Made by a program: the position numbers and the translations under genes
Notes under the pieces: model-generated
Seen by the model: the letters and a program-made list of their open reading frames with translations, nothing else
What the model was told of the DNA's origin: nothing
Database searches by the model: none
Part shown: positions 23,830 to 32,913 of the stretch, in pieces
Numbering within the stretch: position 1 is the first letter of the stretch
Layout: every line of letters begins with the position of its first letter
Assembly (NCBI GenBank): GCA_041675505.1
Contig: JBAYTR010000008.1
Span: forward strand, 62,001-126,000
Source: JAGPCK01 sp041675505
Lineage (GTDB): Bacteria > Bacteroidota > Bacteroidia > UKL13-3
DNA: 64,000 bases
Reading direction: 5' to 3'

Positions 23830-24270
23830 ATGAAAGCAATACTATGTACTAGCGTGCTGTGGTTACTGTCAACTATATCATTTGCACAACAACACCTCCC
23901 CGACTCTTTTGTAAAAGCGTTTCAATCGAAAACAACCTGGAGCGAGAAAAGTGACGCAAAGACCACTATCTCCATGAAAAGACTGCGAACGATTATTAGT
24001 CAAAAAGATAAAAAAAATCATTCTGAAATTAAGTGGGTAATACGGGCCCGAAGAGGCATAACCAAGGTATATTACCATGACCGGCAAAACCACATTTATG
24101 CCATTTACTTAAAAGATCAATTGTACCACATCTATTGGTCAGAGTGGGAGTACAATGATGAAGACGGTGCAAGTAAAATCATCAAGAGCACAACCTGGGT
24201 AGCGGGGAATATTATGTCCATCTACTACCACCAAACAAAGCAGAATTTCATCATCAATTTGCTCAAATAA
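23830..24270 (+). CDS. Secreted hypothetical protein
   Basis: A 146-residue protein with a signal peptide (MKAILCTSVLWLLSTISFAQ). The mature part is basic and rich in Lys, Ile and Tyr, with strands such as ITKVYYHDRQNHIYAIYLKDQLYHIYW that suggest a small beta sheet. I recognise no family. It lies on the same strand as the two small paralogues and before the metal-efflux genes, with no sign that it belongs to either set. It could be a lineage-specific periplasmic protein. Confidence 0.6.
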   Translation: MKAILCTSVLWLLSTISFAQQHLPDSFVKAFQSKTTWSEKSDAKTTISMKRLRTIISQKDKKNHSEIKWVIRARRGITKVYYHDRQNHIYAIYLKDQLYHIYWSEWEYNDEDGASKIIKSTTWVAGNIMSIYYHQTKQNFIINLLK

Positions 24271-24290
24271 GCATTCTGATATAAAAGTAG

Positions 24291-24298
24291 TACCTTTG
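24291..24298 (+). promoter_or_regulatory. -7 promoter element TACCTTTG of the efflux operon
   Basis: TACCTTTG matches TAnnTTTG and ends only five bases before the GTG start of the small His-rich protein, so the message may be nearly leaderless. The nearest TTG (24259-24261) is 29 bases away, too far for a standard -33 element. Confidence 0.4.
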
Positions 24299-24303
24299 TA
24301 CCC

Positions 24304-24675
24304 GTGAAAAAAGCAATGGCTTTCTGTTTATCCCTGTGCATGCTTTTGGGCAGTTTACTGCCCAACGGAGATTTGCATGAATTAGCGAAAGTGCCGGCTT
24401 TAATAGAGCATTATCTAGAGCATGCCGAACGGGATGGGTTAAGCATGGCTGATTTTATCACGCTGCATTACGATAATCAGGAAGCTCAGCATAAAAGCGA
24501 ACACCAGCATCTCCCTTTCTTTCAGCACAGCTGCTCTGCACATGTGTTTACCATCCATGAACACACCATTGAGATTGCCCTCTTGCCTGTATCCGTAAAT
24601 AAGGTAGAGATTCAACATCACTTCACCTATTCTTTCCTTCTCTCCCGTTCCATCTTTCAGCCTCCCCGCGCTTAA
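24304..24675 (+). CDS. Small His-rich exported protein linked to metal efflux
   Basis: A 123-residue protein starting at GTG with a signal-like hydrophobic N-terminus (residues 4-19), then LLPNGDLHELAKVPALIEHY and a His-rich middle (HKSEHQHLPFFQHSCSAHVF). About a dozen His and one Cys in the mature part could bind metal ions. Small proteins with the LLP...L.K.P.L..H and H..LPF features are, to my knowledge, common just upstream of CzcA/CusA pumps in Bacteroidota. Its place 68 bases before the pump gene supports a role as periplasmic metal-binding accessory. Role inferred, not shown. Confidence 0.65.
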   Translation: MKKAMAFCLSLCMLLGSLLPNGDLHELAKVPALIEHYLEHAERDGLSMADFITLHYDNQEAQHKSEHQHLPFFQHSCSAHVFTIHEHTIEIALLPVSVNKVEIQHHFTYSFLLSRSIFQPPRA

Positions 24676-24743
24676 GTTATTCTGAGGTCTCCTTCGACAA
24701 TGCACATTTGTATTGTCTATGTGCTCATTTAACTTAACGTAAC

Positions 24744-27700
24744 ATGTTAGAAAAAATAATCGGATACAGTATCCGCAATAAATTTATTATCGGGCTTTTT
24801 GTTTTGGGTCTTATTGCCTGGGGTATTAAGTCGGCCATTGAGTTGCCCATTGATGCCGTGCCCGACATCACCAACAACCAGGTGCAGGTGATTACGCAAA
24901 GTCCCAACCTGGCCTCACTGGAAATTGAAAAATACATTACCTACCCCATTGAAGTAGCCACCTCCAATATTCCCGGACTGGAAGAAACGCGTTCCATTTC
25001 CCGCTTCGGACTTTCCGTAGTTACACTGGTGTTTCATGATCATGTAGATATTTACTGGGCAAGGGCACAGGTAGCCGAGCGGCTCAAAGATGCACAGCAA
25101 AATATTCCGGCAGGTGTGGGAGAACCCATGCTGGCACCTGTAAGTACCGGGCTGAGTGAAATATACCAGTATGTTATCCGACCTGTTAACATCAAAGATA
25201 CCACCTGGGATTTAACTGAACTGCGTACTATACAAGACTGGCAATTAAAACGCGAGTTACTGCGTGTGCCCGGTGTAGCCGATGTAAGTTCCTTTGGCGG
25301 ATACATGAAACAGTTTCATGTAAAACTTAATCCGCAGCTACTGCAGTCATCCGGCATTGCCATACATGAAGTAATGGCCGCACTGGAACAAGGCAGCAGC
25401 AATACAGGCGCCTCGTACATTGAAAAAGGTGATCGTGCTTACTTTATCCGTGGTTTGGGCATGGCTGAAAACATCAGCGACATTGAAAGTATAGTAGTCA
25501 AAAACAGTAACGGTGTTCCGGTGCTGATGCGTGACATTGGCAAAGTTGAAATCTCACATGCCATGCGTTTCGGGGCCATGACACAAGACGGAAAAGGTGA
25601 AGCCGTAGGCGGCATTATACTCATGCTGAAAGGAGAAAACTCCTCAGCAGTAATTGACCGTGTAAAAATTAAAATGAATGAATTGCAGAAAACACTGCCC
25701 AAAGGGTTGGTGGTAGAAGCATTCCTTGACCGCGAAGTACTGGTAAAAAAAGCCATCAGCACCGTTGTTAAAAATCTGGTAGAGGGGGGAATAATTGTAA
25801 TTTTTGTACTCATTCTTTTACTGGGCAATCTGCGGGCCGGCTTTATCGTTGCCTCTGTAATTCCGCTGTCCATGCTGTTTGCCATTATACTGATGCGCCT
25901 GTTTGGTGTGTCGGGTAACCTGATGAGTTTAGGTGCCATCGATTTCGGATTGATTGTAGACGGTGCAGTAATTATTGTAGAAATTGTGGTGCGCAAAATT
26001 CATGAGCATTTACAACGGCACCATCAATTCGCCACCAAAAAAGAATTTGAACATACTGTATTCACCGGTGCCAGTGAGATTATGAAAAGTGCAGCTTTCG
26101 GGCAGTTCATTATTCTTATTGTATACATCCCAATACTGGCGCTCACAGGCATTGAAGGAAAAATGTTTAAGCCTATGGCCATTACAGTATCATTTGCCAT
26201 CATCGGTGCATTCATTTTATCACTCACCTATGTACCCATGATGAGTGCACTGTTACTGCGCAGCAACAAAGAAGAAAAAGAAAGTTTCGCAGAAAGAATG
26301 ATTAACCGTTTGCGAAAAAAATATGTCCCTGTAGTGGAGTTGTTCTTAACCAAAACCAAAATGGTTATTGCCTCGGCTGTGGTGTTACTGGTAGCAGCTG
26401 TTTTACTTTTTAATACCTTGGGAGGTGAGTTTATTCCACAGCTTGATGAGGGAGACTATGCCGTTGAAATGCGCTTGCTGCCCGGTTCTTCGCTATCACA
26501 AAGTATACATATATCGCAAATTGCTCAACGTAAACTGCTGGAAGAATTTCCCGATGAAATTAAAACCGTAGTAGGAAAAATAGGCACCTCTGAAATTCCC
26601 ACCGACCCCATGCCCATTGAGGCCACCGATTTAATTATTGTGATGAAACCACGCGATGAGTGGAAAAAAGCAAGCAACAAAGCTGAGATGGATGAGGCCA
26701 TTGAAAAAGTGCTGGCTCAGATTCCCGGTGTGGCTTTTTCTTTACAACAACCCATACAAATGCGTTTTAATGAATTAATGACCAACGCAAAAACGGATGT
26801 GGTGATAAAACTTTTCGGAAAAGACTTAGACATACTTGCTTTAAAAGGCGAACAGATAGCCGCAGTTATCAGTCCGGTAGAAGGGGTTAAGGATGTGCAG
26901 ACACAAAAAATTACCGGCTTACCGCAGATACAAATTCGCTACAACCGTCAGCAAATGGCCAACTACGGGATTAGGGTACAACGCATTAATGAATATATTG
27001 AAACTGCCATAGGAGGTAAAAAAGCAGGAATCATTTTTGAAAATGAACAGGGCTATGATTTAGTTCTAAAACTACAGGATGATGCCCGAGAAAACAGTGA
27101 AGACTTTAGCAACATTTACATAAGTAACGATAACGGATTACAGGTGCCGTTAAAAGAACTCGCTGAAATAACCACCGTAAAAGGGCCGGCAGAAATAAGC
27201 CGCGATGATACCAAACGAAAAATAAGCATCGGCTTTAATGTACGTGGTCGTGATGTGGAATCGGTAGTACATGAAATTGAGGATATACTGAATAAAAAAA
27301 TACAACTGCCTTCCGGTTACTCCTTGAAATACGGTGGTCAATTTGAAAACCTCAACAATGCCCGCAACCGTTTGTTGGTAGTTGTACCCATATCGCTGCT
27401 GGTTATTTTACTGTTGCTGTTCTTCAGCTTCGGTTCTTTCCAGCAAGCCTTACTTATCTTCTCGGCCATACCGCTGGCTGCGGTAGGTGGTGCATTTTCC
27501 CTTTGGCTGCGCGATATGCCCTTCAGCATTTCTGCCGGTGTTGGTTTTATTGCCTTGTTTGGTGTGGCCGTGTTAAACGGCATTGTATTGATTGCTCATT
27601 TTAATCAGTTAAAAATGCACGGAATGCAGGACATACAACAACGTATTCTGGAAGGTGTGAGTGATCGTTTTCGTCCGGTACTTATGACCGCCATGGTGGC

Positions 27701-29048
27701 CTCTATGGGATTTCTGCCCATGGCTTTATCAAACGGTGCCGGTGCTGAAGTACAAAAACCACTGGCCACCGTAGTTATTGGGGGACTCATCAGTTCCACT
27801 TTACTTACCTTGCTGGTGTTGCCTGTGTTGTACAACTGGGTAGAGCGCAGAACAATAAAATCAAGTCATAAAGGAATAGCCATTGCACTGGCTCTGATCA
27901 TTTTTTCAGCAGCGGGAAGCAAAGCACAAACACCTGCACTAACATTGCAACAGGCCATAGACTCCGCTCTATCAAAACACCCGCTCATTAAAGCAGCAGA
28001 TGCGCAAGTGCAGCAGATGCATGCTTTACGTAAAACGGCTTTTAATCCGCCACCTATGGAATTGCTTATGGAGTCGCCCACCGGAACTTCCATGCGACCG
28101 GGTGTATTGCAAAATTTTGACTTTCCGCTGGTGTACAGCAAACAATCTCAGCTCTACCACCAGCAGGAAAATTTAGCGCAAAAAGAAAAAAACATCTCGG
28201 TAGCTGCATTGAAAAAACAAGTGCGTGTAACCTATGCCGACTGGCAATATGCAGCGCTCTGTTTAAAAACATTGCTGCAACAAGACAGTCTCTTTGATGC
28301 ATTGTTAAAATCAGCGCGTATCACTCAAAAGGCAGGAGCCACATCAGGCATTGATTTGTTAAACGTAAGCACAGAAGCTGCACAAGTAAAACATGAATTG
28401 CAGTTGGCACAACAACGCTACAAGCAAGCCATGCAGGCACTTAAAAATACCTGCTTTTTACAGACTGATTATCCGCATGACGTGGTGCAACAGGTAAAAA
28501 TTACCGCACAGGAAATCCTTATTGCCGATGCCACTTCCACTCCCTACCACGGATTTGCCGAGCAACAGGTAAGAGTGAGTGAGAAACAACTGCAACTCGA
28601 AAAGTGGCGCATGGCACCGGGCTTCACATTGGGCTATTTAAACCAGGCCGGCAACTCCACACCTATGGACATGCGTTTGCGTTACGGCATTCGTGTTCCG
28701 TTGTTTTTCTGGAGTAATCTGGCCGCTATAAAATCGGCACGGTTAAATGTGGAACGCAGCCAATATACTTTTCAAAATACCGCGTTGGAGTTACAGACTG
28801 AATTAAGAGCTGCACAAAGTAACTGGCAACAAGCCACAAGTGCCTTGCAGTATTATGAACAAAATGCCTTACCGCAATCAGCTGAGTTGCGCAAAGCCAG
28901 TACAATCAGTTTCAACACGGGAGACATCAGTCAGTTTCAGCATTTGTATAACCTGAACAAAACGCATCATACTGCACTCAGTTATTTGCAGGCAGTGAAA
29001 GAATACCACTACAGTGTTGCTCAATTATTATATTTAAAAGGAGAATAA
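24744..29048 (+). CDS. czcA: CzcA-type heavy-metal RND pump fused to a TolC-like outer-membrane channel domain
   Basis: A 1434-residue fusion. Residues 1-~1040 are a heavy-metal RND transporter with 12 membrane helices. The proton-relay acids in helix 4 are Asp400, Asp406 and Glu413 (DFGLIVDGAVIIVE), with spacing as in CzcA; this favours divalent ions (Zn, Co, Cd) over Cu/Ag. An extra hydrophobic segment (about 1046-1062, ending SKAQ) leads to a ~370-residue outer-membrane-factor domain starting TPALTLQQAIDSALSKHPLIKAAD, with coiled-coil repeats (QVKHELQLAQQRYKQAMQ). Pump and channel are thus one chain. It is followed by the adaptor gene after one base. Confidence 0.93.
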   Translation: MLEKIIGYSIRNKFIIGLFVLGLIAWGIKSAIELPIDAVPDITNNQVQVITQSPNLASLEIEKYITYPIEVATSNIPGLEETRSISRFGLSVVTLVFHDHVDIYWARAQVAERLKDAQQNIPAGVGEPMLAPVSTGLSEIYQYVIRPVNIKDTTWDLTELRTIQDWQLKRELLRVPGVADVSSFGGYMKQFHVKLNPQLLQSSGIAIHEVMAALEQGSSNTGASYIEKGDRAYFIRGLGMAENISDIESIVVKNSNGVPVLMRDIGKVEISHAMRFGAMTQDGKGEAVGGIILMLKGENSSAVIDRVKIKMNELQKTLPKGLVVEAFLDREVLVKKAISTVVKNLVEGGIIVIFVLILLLGNLRAGFIVASVIPLSMLFAIILMRLFGVSGNLMSLGAIDFGLIVDGAVIIVEIVVRKIHEHLQRHHQFATKKEFEHTVFTGASEIMKSAAFGQFIILIVYIPILALTGIEGKMFKPMAITVSFAIIGAFILSLTYVPMMSALLLRSNKEEKESFAERMINRLRKKYVPVVELFLTKTKMVIASAVVLLVAAVLLFNTLGGEFIPQLDEGDYAVEMRLLPGSSLSQSIHISQIAQRKLLEEFPDEIKTVVGKIGTSEIPTDPMPIEATDLIIVMKPRDEWKKASNKAEMDEAIEKVLAQIPGVAFSLQQPIQMRFNELMTNAKTDVVIKLFGKDLDILALKGEQIAAVISPVEGVKDVQTQKITGLPQIQIRYNRQQMANYGIRVQRINEYIETAIGGKKAGIIFENEQGYDLVLKLQDDARENSEDFSNIYISNDNGLQVPLKELAEITTVKGPAEISRDDTKRKISIGFNVRGRDVESVVHEIEDILNKKIQLPSGYSLKYGGQFENLNNARNRLLVVVPISLLVILLLLFFSFGSFQQALLIFSAIPLAAVGGAFSLWLRDMPFSISAGVGFIALFGVAVLNGIVLIAHFNQLKMHGMQDIQQRILEGVSDRFRPVLMTAMVASMGFLPMALSNGAGAEVQKPLATVVIGGLISSTLLTLLVLPVLYNWVERRTIKSSHKGIAIALALIIFSAAGSKAQTPALTLQQAIDSALSKHPLIKAADAQVQQMHALRKTAFNPPPMELLMESPTGTSMRPGVLQNFDFPLVYSKQSQLYHQQENLAQKEKNISVAALKKQVRVTYADWQYAALCLKTLLQQDSLFDALLKSARITQKAGATSGIDLLNVSTEAAQVKHELQLAQQRYKQAMQALKNTCFLQTDYPHDVVQQVKITAQEILIADATSTPYHGFAEQQVRVSEKQLQLEKWRMAPGFTLGYLNQAGNSTPMDMRLRYGIRVPLFFWSNLAAIKSARLNVERSQYTFQNTALELQTELRAAQSNWQQATSALQYYEQNALPQSAELRKASTISFNTGDISQFQHLYNLNKTHHTALSYLQAVKEYHYSVAQLLYLKGE

Positions 29049-29049
29049 A

Positions 29050-30204
29050 ATGAACAAAATTATATATGCCCTTGTGGCCTTTGCTTTGCTGCACAGTTCG
29101 TGCGGTAAAAAACAAACAGAAGAACAAACGCAGGCGACTGAAAACACCATTGTACAGGTAGAGCTGAGCGAGGAAAAACAACAGCTGATGGGCATTGTTA
29201 CTGAAGCCGCACAACAGCGTAACATGCCCGTTACATTTCATGCCAACGGCAAGGTGATTATACTTTCACAATATCAGGAATCAGTAACCGGAAAAATAAG
29301 CGGTAACGTAGATAAAATTCTGGTGCTGGAAGGACAAAAAATTTCCCGGGGACAGGCTCTGCTGGAAATAAGCAGCAGCGAATACATACAGTTGCAGGAA
29401 AATTACCTGGGAGCAAAAGCAGAATTAAATTTTCTGAAAAGTGATTTTGAGCGTCAGCAACAATTAAAAAATGCCAACATCTCAGCAGGAAAAGATTTTC
29501 AACAGGCAGAGGCTAAGTACATGAGTTGCCTCACCAAACTGAAAGCCGCTGAAGCACGTTTGAAATTTCTGGGCATCAATCCGCAACAACTGGTGTTAAA
29601 TGACCAAACATCGTTATCGCCCAACTATGTAGTACGTTCAGGACTTGACGGCTATTTGCTAAAATTACCGGCCAACGTGGGCATGTCGGTAGCCCAAGGA
29701 GTTGAACTGGCGCATATCGTAAATGTGGACCATTACCATGCCGATATTTTTGTGTACGAAAAAGACATTCATAAAGTTCATGAAGGGCAAGAGGTAGAAA
29801 TTACTTTTACCAACTCTTCCATTCCCGTTCAGAAAGGGAAAGTAGAATTTATTACCCGCGGCATTGACCCCGTAACACGCACCATTATTGTACACGTGGT
29901 GTTTATGCAAGCCCACAAAAGTATTTTGCCCGATATGACTGTGAAGGCCAAATTCGAAACACCCGGAACCAACTCTTCCAGTTTGCCCGTTGATGCTTTT
30001 TTGAGTGACGGAGACAGCCGGTATGTGTATTACAACAGCCAATCTCAGCCGTCAGTTTTCAAAAAAACGGAGGTGATTGTACACAGCGAAAACGAGCAAT
30101 TTGTGGCCTTTACACCCAAAACACAGGTGCCCGCGGATGTACGCTATGTAAGTAAAGGCACATTGTTGCTTGAAAATGAAGCGACTAAAACAGAAGAAGA
30201 GTAA
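29050..30204 (+). CDS. czcB: CzcB/CusB-type membrane fusion protein (efflux adaptor)
   Basis: A 384-residue periplasmic adaptor lipoprotein. The signal peptide ends in the lipobox LHSSC (Cys18). Barrel-sandwich halves (GKISGNVDKILVLEGQKISRGQALLEI and SGLDGYLLKLPANVGMSVAQGVELAHI) flank an alpha-hairpin (YLGAKAELNFLKSDFERQQ... AEARLKFL), followed by a beta-barrel and a membrane-proximal domain (HPVTRTIIVHVVF-like). It links the inner-membrane pump to the channel. The ATG is separated from the pump-channel gene by a single base, so the operon carries a complete exporter with only two structural genes. Confidence 0.93.
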   Translation: MNKIIYALVAFALLHSSCGKKQTEEQTQATENTIVQVELSEEKQQLMGIVTEAAQQRNMPVTFHANGKVIILSQYQESVTGKISGNVDKILVLEGQKISRGQALLEISSSEYIQLQENYLGAKAELNFLKSDFERQQQLKNANISAGKDFQQAEAKYMSCLTKLKAAEARLKFLGINPQQLVLNDQTSLSPNYVVRSGLDGYLLKLPANVGMSVAQGVELAHIVNVDHYHADIFVYEKDIHKVHEGQEVEITFTNSSIPVQKGKVEFITRGIDPVTRTIIVHVVFMQAHKSILPDMTVKAKFETPGTNSSSLPVDAFLSDGDSRYVYYNSQSQPSVFKKTEVIVHSENEQFVAFTPKTQVPADVRYVSKGTLLLENEATKTEEE

Positions 30205-30282
30205 AGCAACACTCCATTGGAATTGAGTTTTCGCATTTTAAAATTTTGCGGTAACTTGCACGTCCTTTTAAAATAAGCGTAT

Positions 30283-30849
30283 ATGAATGATCCAAGGTTA
30301 AAAACCATTTTCGAAGAAATGCAATCAGGCATGGACAAATGTATTGAACATGCTGCCGCTGAATTTGCTAAAGTAAGAGCCGGAAAAGCCATGCCCAGCA
30401 TGCTGGATGCCGTGCACGTGGAATATTATGGCGGCCTGGTTCCGCTCAGTCAGGTGGCCAACATCAGCACACCCGATGCCCGCACTTTGGCTATACAGCC
30501 CTGGGAAAAAGGCATGATCTCCGCCATTGAAAAAGGCATTACCATGGCCAACATGGGTCTTAATCCTACCAATGACGGTGCTATTGTGCGTATTGCAGTT
30601 CCTGCATTAACCGAAGAGCGCAGAAAAGATCTGGTAAAGAAACTGAAAACAGAAGCTGAAGGAAATCGTGTAGCCGTACGTACTATTCGTAAAGAAGCCA
30701 ACGAAAAAATTAAGAAAGCACAAAAAGAAGGCGTACCCGAAGATGATGTAAAAAGTGCCGAACAAAAAGTACAACAGACTACGGATAGCTACATCCAGAA
30801 AATAGATGTATTGGTTGATGCAAAAGAGAAGGAAATCATGACAGTTTAA
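30283..30849 (+). CDS. frr: Ribosome recycling factor
   Basis: A 188-residue RRF, the normal length. It has the three-helix bundle with the conserved RAGKAMPSMLDAVHVEYYGG segment, PLSQVANISTPDARTLAIQPW, NLGLNP-like MGLNPTNDGAIVRI and PALTEERRKDLVKK. It splits post-termination ribosomes with EF-G. Its usual neighbour pyrH is absent; here it follows the efflux operon by 78 bases and precedes an AsmA/transglycosylase gene by 13 bases. Confidence 0.98.
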   Translation: MNDPRLKTIFEEMQSGMDKCIEHAAAEFAKVRAGKAMPSMLDAVHVEYYGGLVPLSQVANISTPDARTLAIQPWEKGMISAIEKGITMANMGLNPTNDGAIVRIAVPALTEERRKDLVKKLKTEAEGNRVAVRTIRKEANEKIKKAQKEGVPEDDVKSAEQKVQQTTDSYIQKIDVLVDAKEKEIMTV

Positions 30850-30862
30850 TCCAAATCATTGG

Positions 30863-32869
30863 ATGAAATTTCCTGATTCTATATTGACCTTTTTCAGAAA
30901 GTATAAAAAAACATTCCGAATAGCCCTTATCAGCATAGGGGCTATTTTGTTTATCGGCCTGTGTGCCGCCTGGGCTTTACGCAACACCTTGCTTCAATAT
31001 GTGCTCGAAAAAACACAGAAAAAAATATACAGCAAGTACCATGCTGTGCTGCTGGTAAAGCAAGGCCAGATGCACGGATTTACCGGAGTGGAACTGAGCG
31101 AACTTACCCTTATCCCACACAATGCCGATACCATTGTATCCATTCACTCCCTTCAGGTTTCGGTAAGGTTACTTCCTTTGCTGAGGGGCGATGTGCAACT
31201 GGATAATCTGTTTATTGACGGAGGTTACGTTCAACTGGTAAGACGCGACAGCAGTACCAACATTGATGCGTTTTTAAAGAAAGATAAAAATGCTCAAAAA
31301 GATAGCGTAACAAAACAGGTGAATCTGGCGGAACGCGCTTACCAACTCATCAAAAAAGGTTTGAACCAGATTCCGGATGATGTGGACATTAAAAATTTTG
31401 GTGCACGGATAACTGACAATGAACACACCGTAAAGTTTATACTGGATACACTCAATTTATCGGGCCATGTATTCAACGGACAATTTACTGTGCACAGCGA
31501 TGCACATGTGCAACACTGGATAGGAAAAGGCAATGCGTATCCTGATGATATGAAAGGGGAAATCTCCCTCTATTCAGCCGATACACAAAAAGTACGTATG
31601 CCTTATGTGGATGCAAAATACCACCTGTTCACCGGTTTTGATTCCCTGCAACTCAACCTTACTGATGTTGATTTCAGCAACAAACAACTTACGGTACGGG
31701 GTTCTGCTGCGGTAAAAAATTACCAGGTGGCCCACCGCAGAATTGCCAAGCAGGATGTGATTATTCCCGATGCACTAGCCGATTTTACTTTTGTGCTCGG
31801 AGAAAATTTTGTGTCCGTTGACAGCTCTTCCGTTATCCGCCTGAATGAACTGGTGGTGCACCCGTATGTGTATTATCAGCGCAGCCCCGAAGTGACCTAT
31901 GCCATGCAACTGAACAGCGAAAAAATAAGCGCACAAAAATTTATGGATGCCCTACCGCAGGGCATGTTCGAAACCTTAAACGGCATTAAAGTAAGCGGTG
32001 AATTAAGTTACCACCTCAACTTTTTTATGCGCGACAGTTTTCCGTCTGACAATGTTTTTGATGCGGAGTTACGTAAATACAATTTTCAGATTTTACAATA
32101 CGGTGAAACCAACTTAGCCAAACTTAACGGAGCATTTAACTACACGCCCTACGAATACGGAAGACCCATGCGTACATTTGAAGTAGGCCCCGGCAATGCT
32201 CACTTCACGCCTTTCGAACAGATTTCGCCTTACCTGCGTTACGCGGTGTTGTGCTCTGAAGATCCTTCGTTCTTTTACCACCGTGGTTTTGTGATGGAGG
32301 CCATTCGCCAATCCATTGCTACCAATTATGTCCACCGCAAATTCAAACGCGGAGCCAGCACCATCAGCATGCAGTTGGTGAAAAATATTTTCCTTACACG
32401 TGACAAAGTTTTATCGCGCAAGTTTGAAGAAATTCTGATTACCTGGCTCATAGAAAATGCCCACGTGTGTACCAAAGAACGCATGTACGAAGTGTACCTC
32501 AACATGATTGAATGGGGACCAAATGTGTATGGCATTGGTGAGGCATCACAATTTTATTTCAGTAAACATCCTTCGCAACTTACGTTGCAGGAAAGTATTT
32601 ATTTATCGTCCATTATTCCGCGGCCTAAAGCTTTCCGTTATTTCTTTGGCGGTGACGGCAACCTTCGCCCTTGGTTAAAAAACACTTACCGGTTTTTATC
32701 TAACCGCATGTTGATGCGCGAATGGATTATGCCGGAAGACACGGTTAATCTTATTCCAAATGTAACGCTAACGGGGCCTGCAAAAAATTACATCATCATT
32801 ACCGATACCTTAGCCGTTGACAGCCTCATACTGCCCGATGATAACGGGTTACTCGAAGAGCAGGAATAA
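30863..32869 (+). CDS. AsmA-like/GT51 peptidoglycan transglycosylase
   Basis: A 668-residue inner-membrane protein. An N-terminal membrane helix (about 20-40) is followed by ~400 residues of AsmA-like beta structure (KQGQMHGFTGVELSELTLIPHN, LQVSVRLLPLLRGDVQLDNLFIDGGYVQLV). A C-terminal GT51 domain has SEDPSFFYHRGF (Glu466 as the catalytic candidate), RGASTISMQLVKNIFL and YLNMIEWGPNVYGIGEAS. No transpeptidase domain follows, so it resembles monofunctional transglycosylases fused to an AsmA module. It could couple glycan synthesis to envelope lipid traffic, but that is speculation. It probably shares a message with frr. Confidence 0.85.
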   Translation: MKFPDSILTFFRKYKKTFRIALISIGAILFIGLCAAWALRNTLLQYVLEKTQKKIYSKYHAVLLVKQGQMHGFTGVELSELTLIPHNADTIVSIHSLQVSVRLLPLLRGDVQLDNLFIDGGYVQLVRRDSSTNIDAFLKKDKNAQKDSVTKQVNLAERAYQLIKKGLNQIPDDVDIKNFGARITDNEHTVKFILDTLNLSGHVFNGQFTVHSDAHVQHWIGKGNAYPDDMKGEISLYSADTQKVRMPYVDAKYHLFTGFDSLQLNLTDVDFSNKQLTVRGSAAVKNYQVAHRRIAKQDVIIPDALADFTFVLGENFVSVDSSSVIRLNELVVHPYVYYQRSPEVTYAMQLNSEKISAQKFMDALPQGMFETLNGIKVSGELSYHLNFFMRDSFPSDNVFDAELRKYNFQILQYGETNLAKLNGAFNYTPYEYGRPMRTFEVGPGNAHFTPFEQISPYLRYAVLCSEDPSFFYHRGFVMEAIRQSIATNYVHRKFKRGASTISMQLVKNIFLTRDKVLSRKFEEILITWLIENAHVCTKERMYEVYLNMIEWGPNVYGIGEASQFYFSKHPSQLTLQESIYLSSIIPRPKAFRYFFGGDGNLRPWLKNTYRFLSNRMLMREWIMPEDTVNLIPNVTLTGPAKNYIIITDTLAVDSLILPDDNGLLEEQE

Positions 32870-32885
32870 AACGAAACAAGCAATG

Positions 32886-32906
32886 AGCACAAGAAAACTT
32901 TGTGCT
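32886..32906. terminator. Weak hairpin between convergent genes
   Basis: AGCACAA and TTGTGCT form a 7-bp stem with a 7-base loop between the converging transglycosylase and recQ genes. No T tract follows on either strand, so terminator activity is uncertain. Confidence 0.35.
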
Positions 32907-32913
32907 TCACCCA

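Noticed and set aside
25439..25996. 185-codon open frame antisense to the metal pump gene
   Set aside because: Composition (Ser/Thr/Ile/Pro-rich) mirrors the transmembrane coding strand; no start signal or family features.
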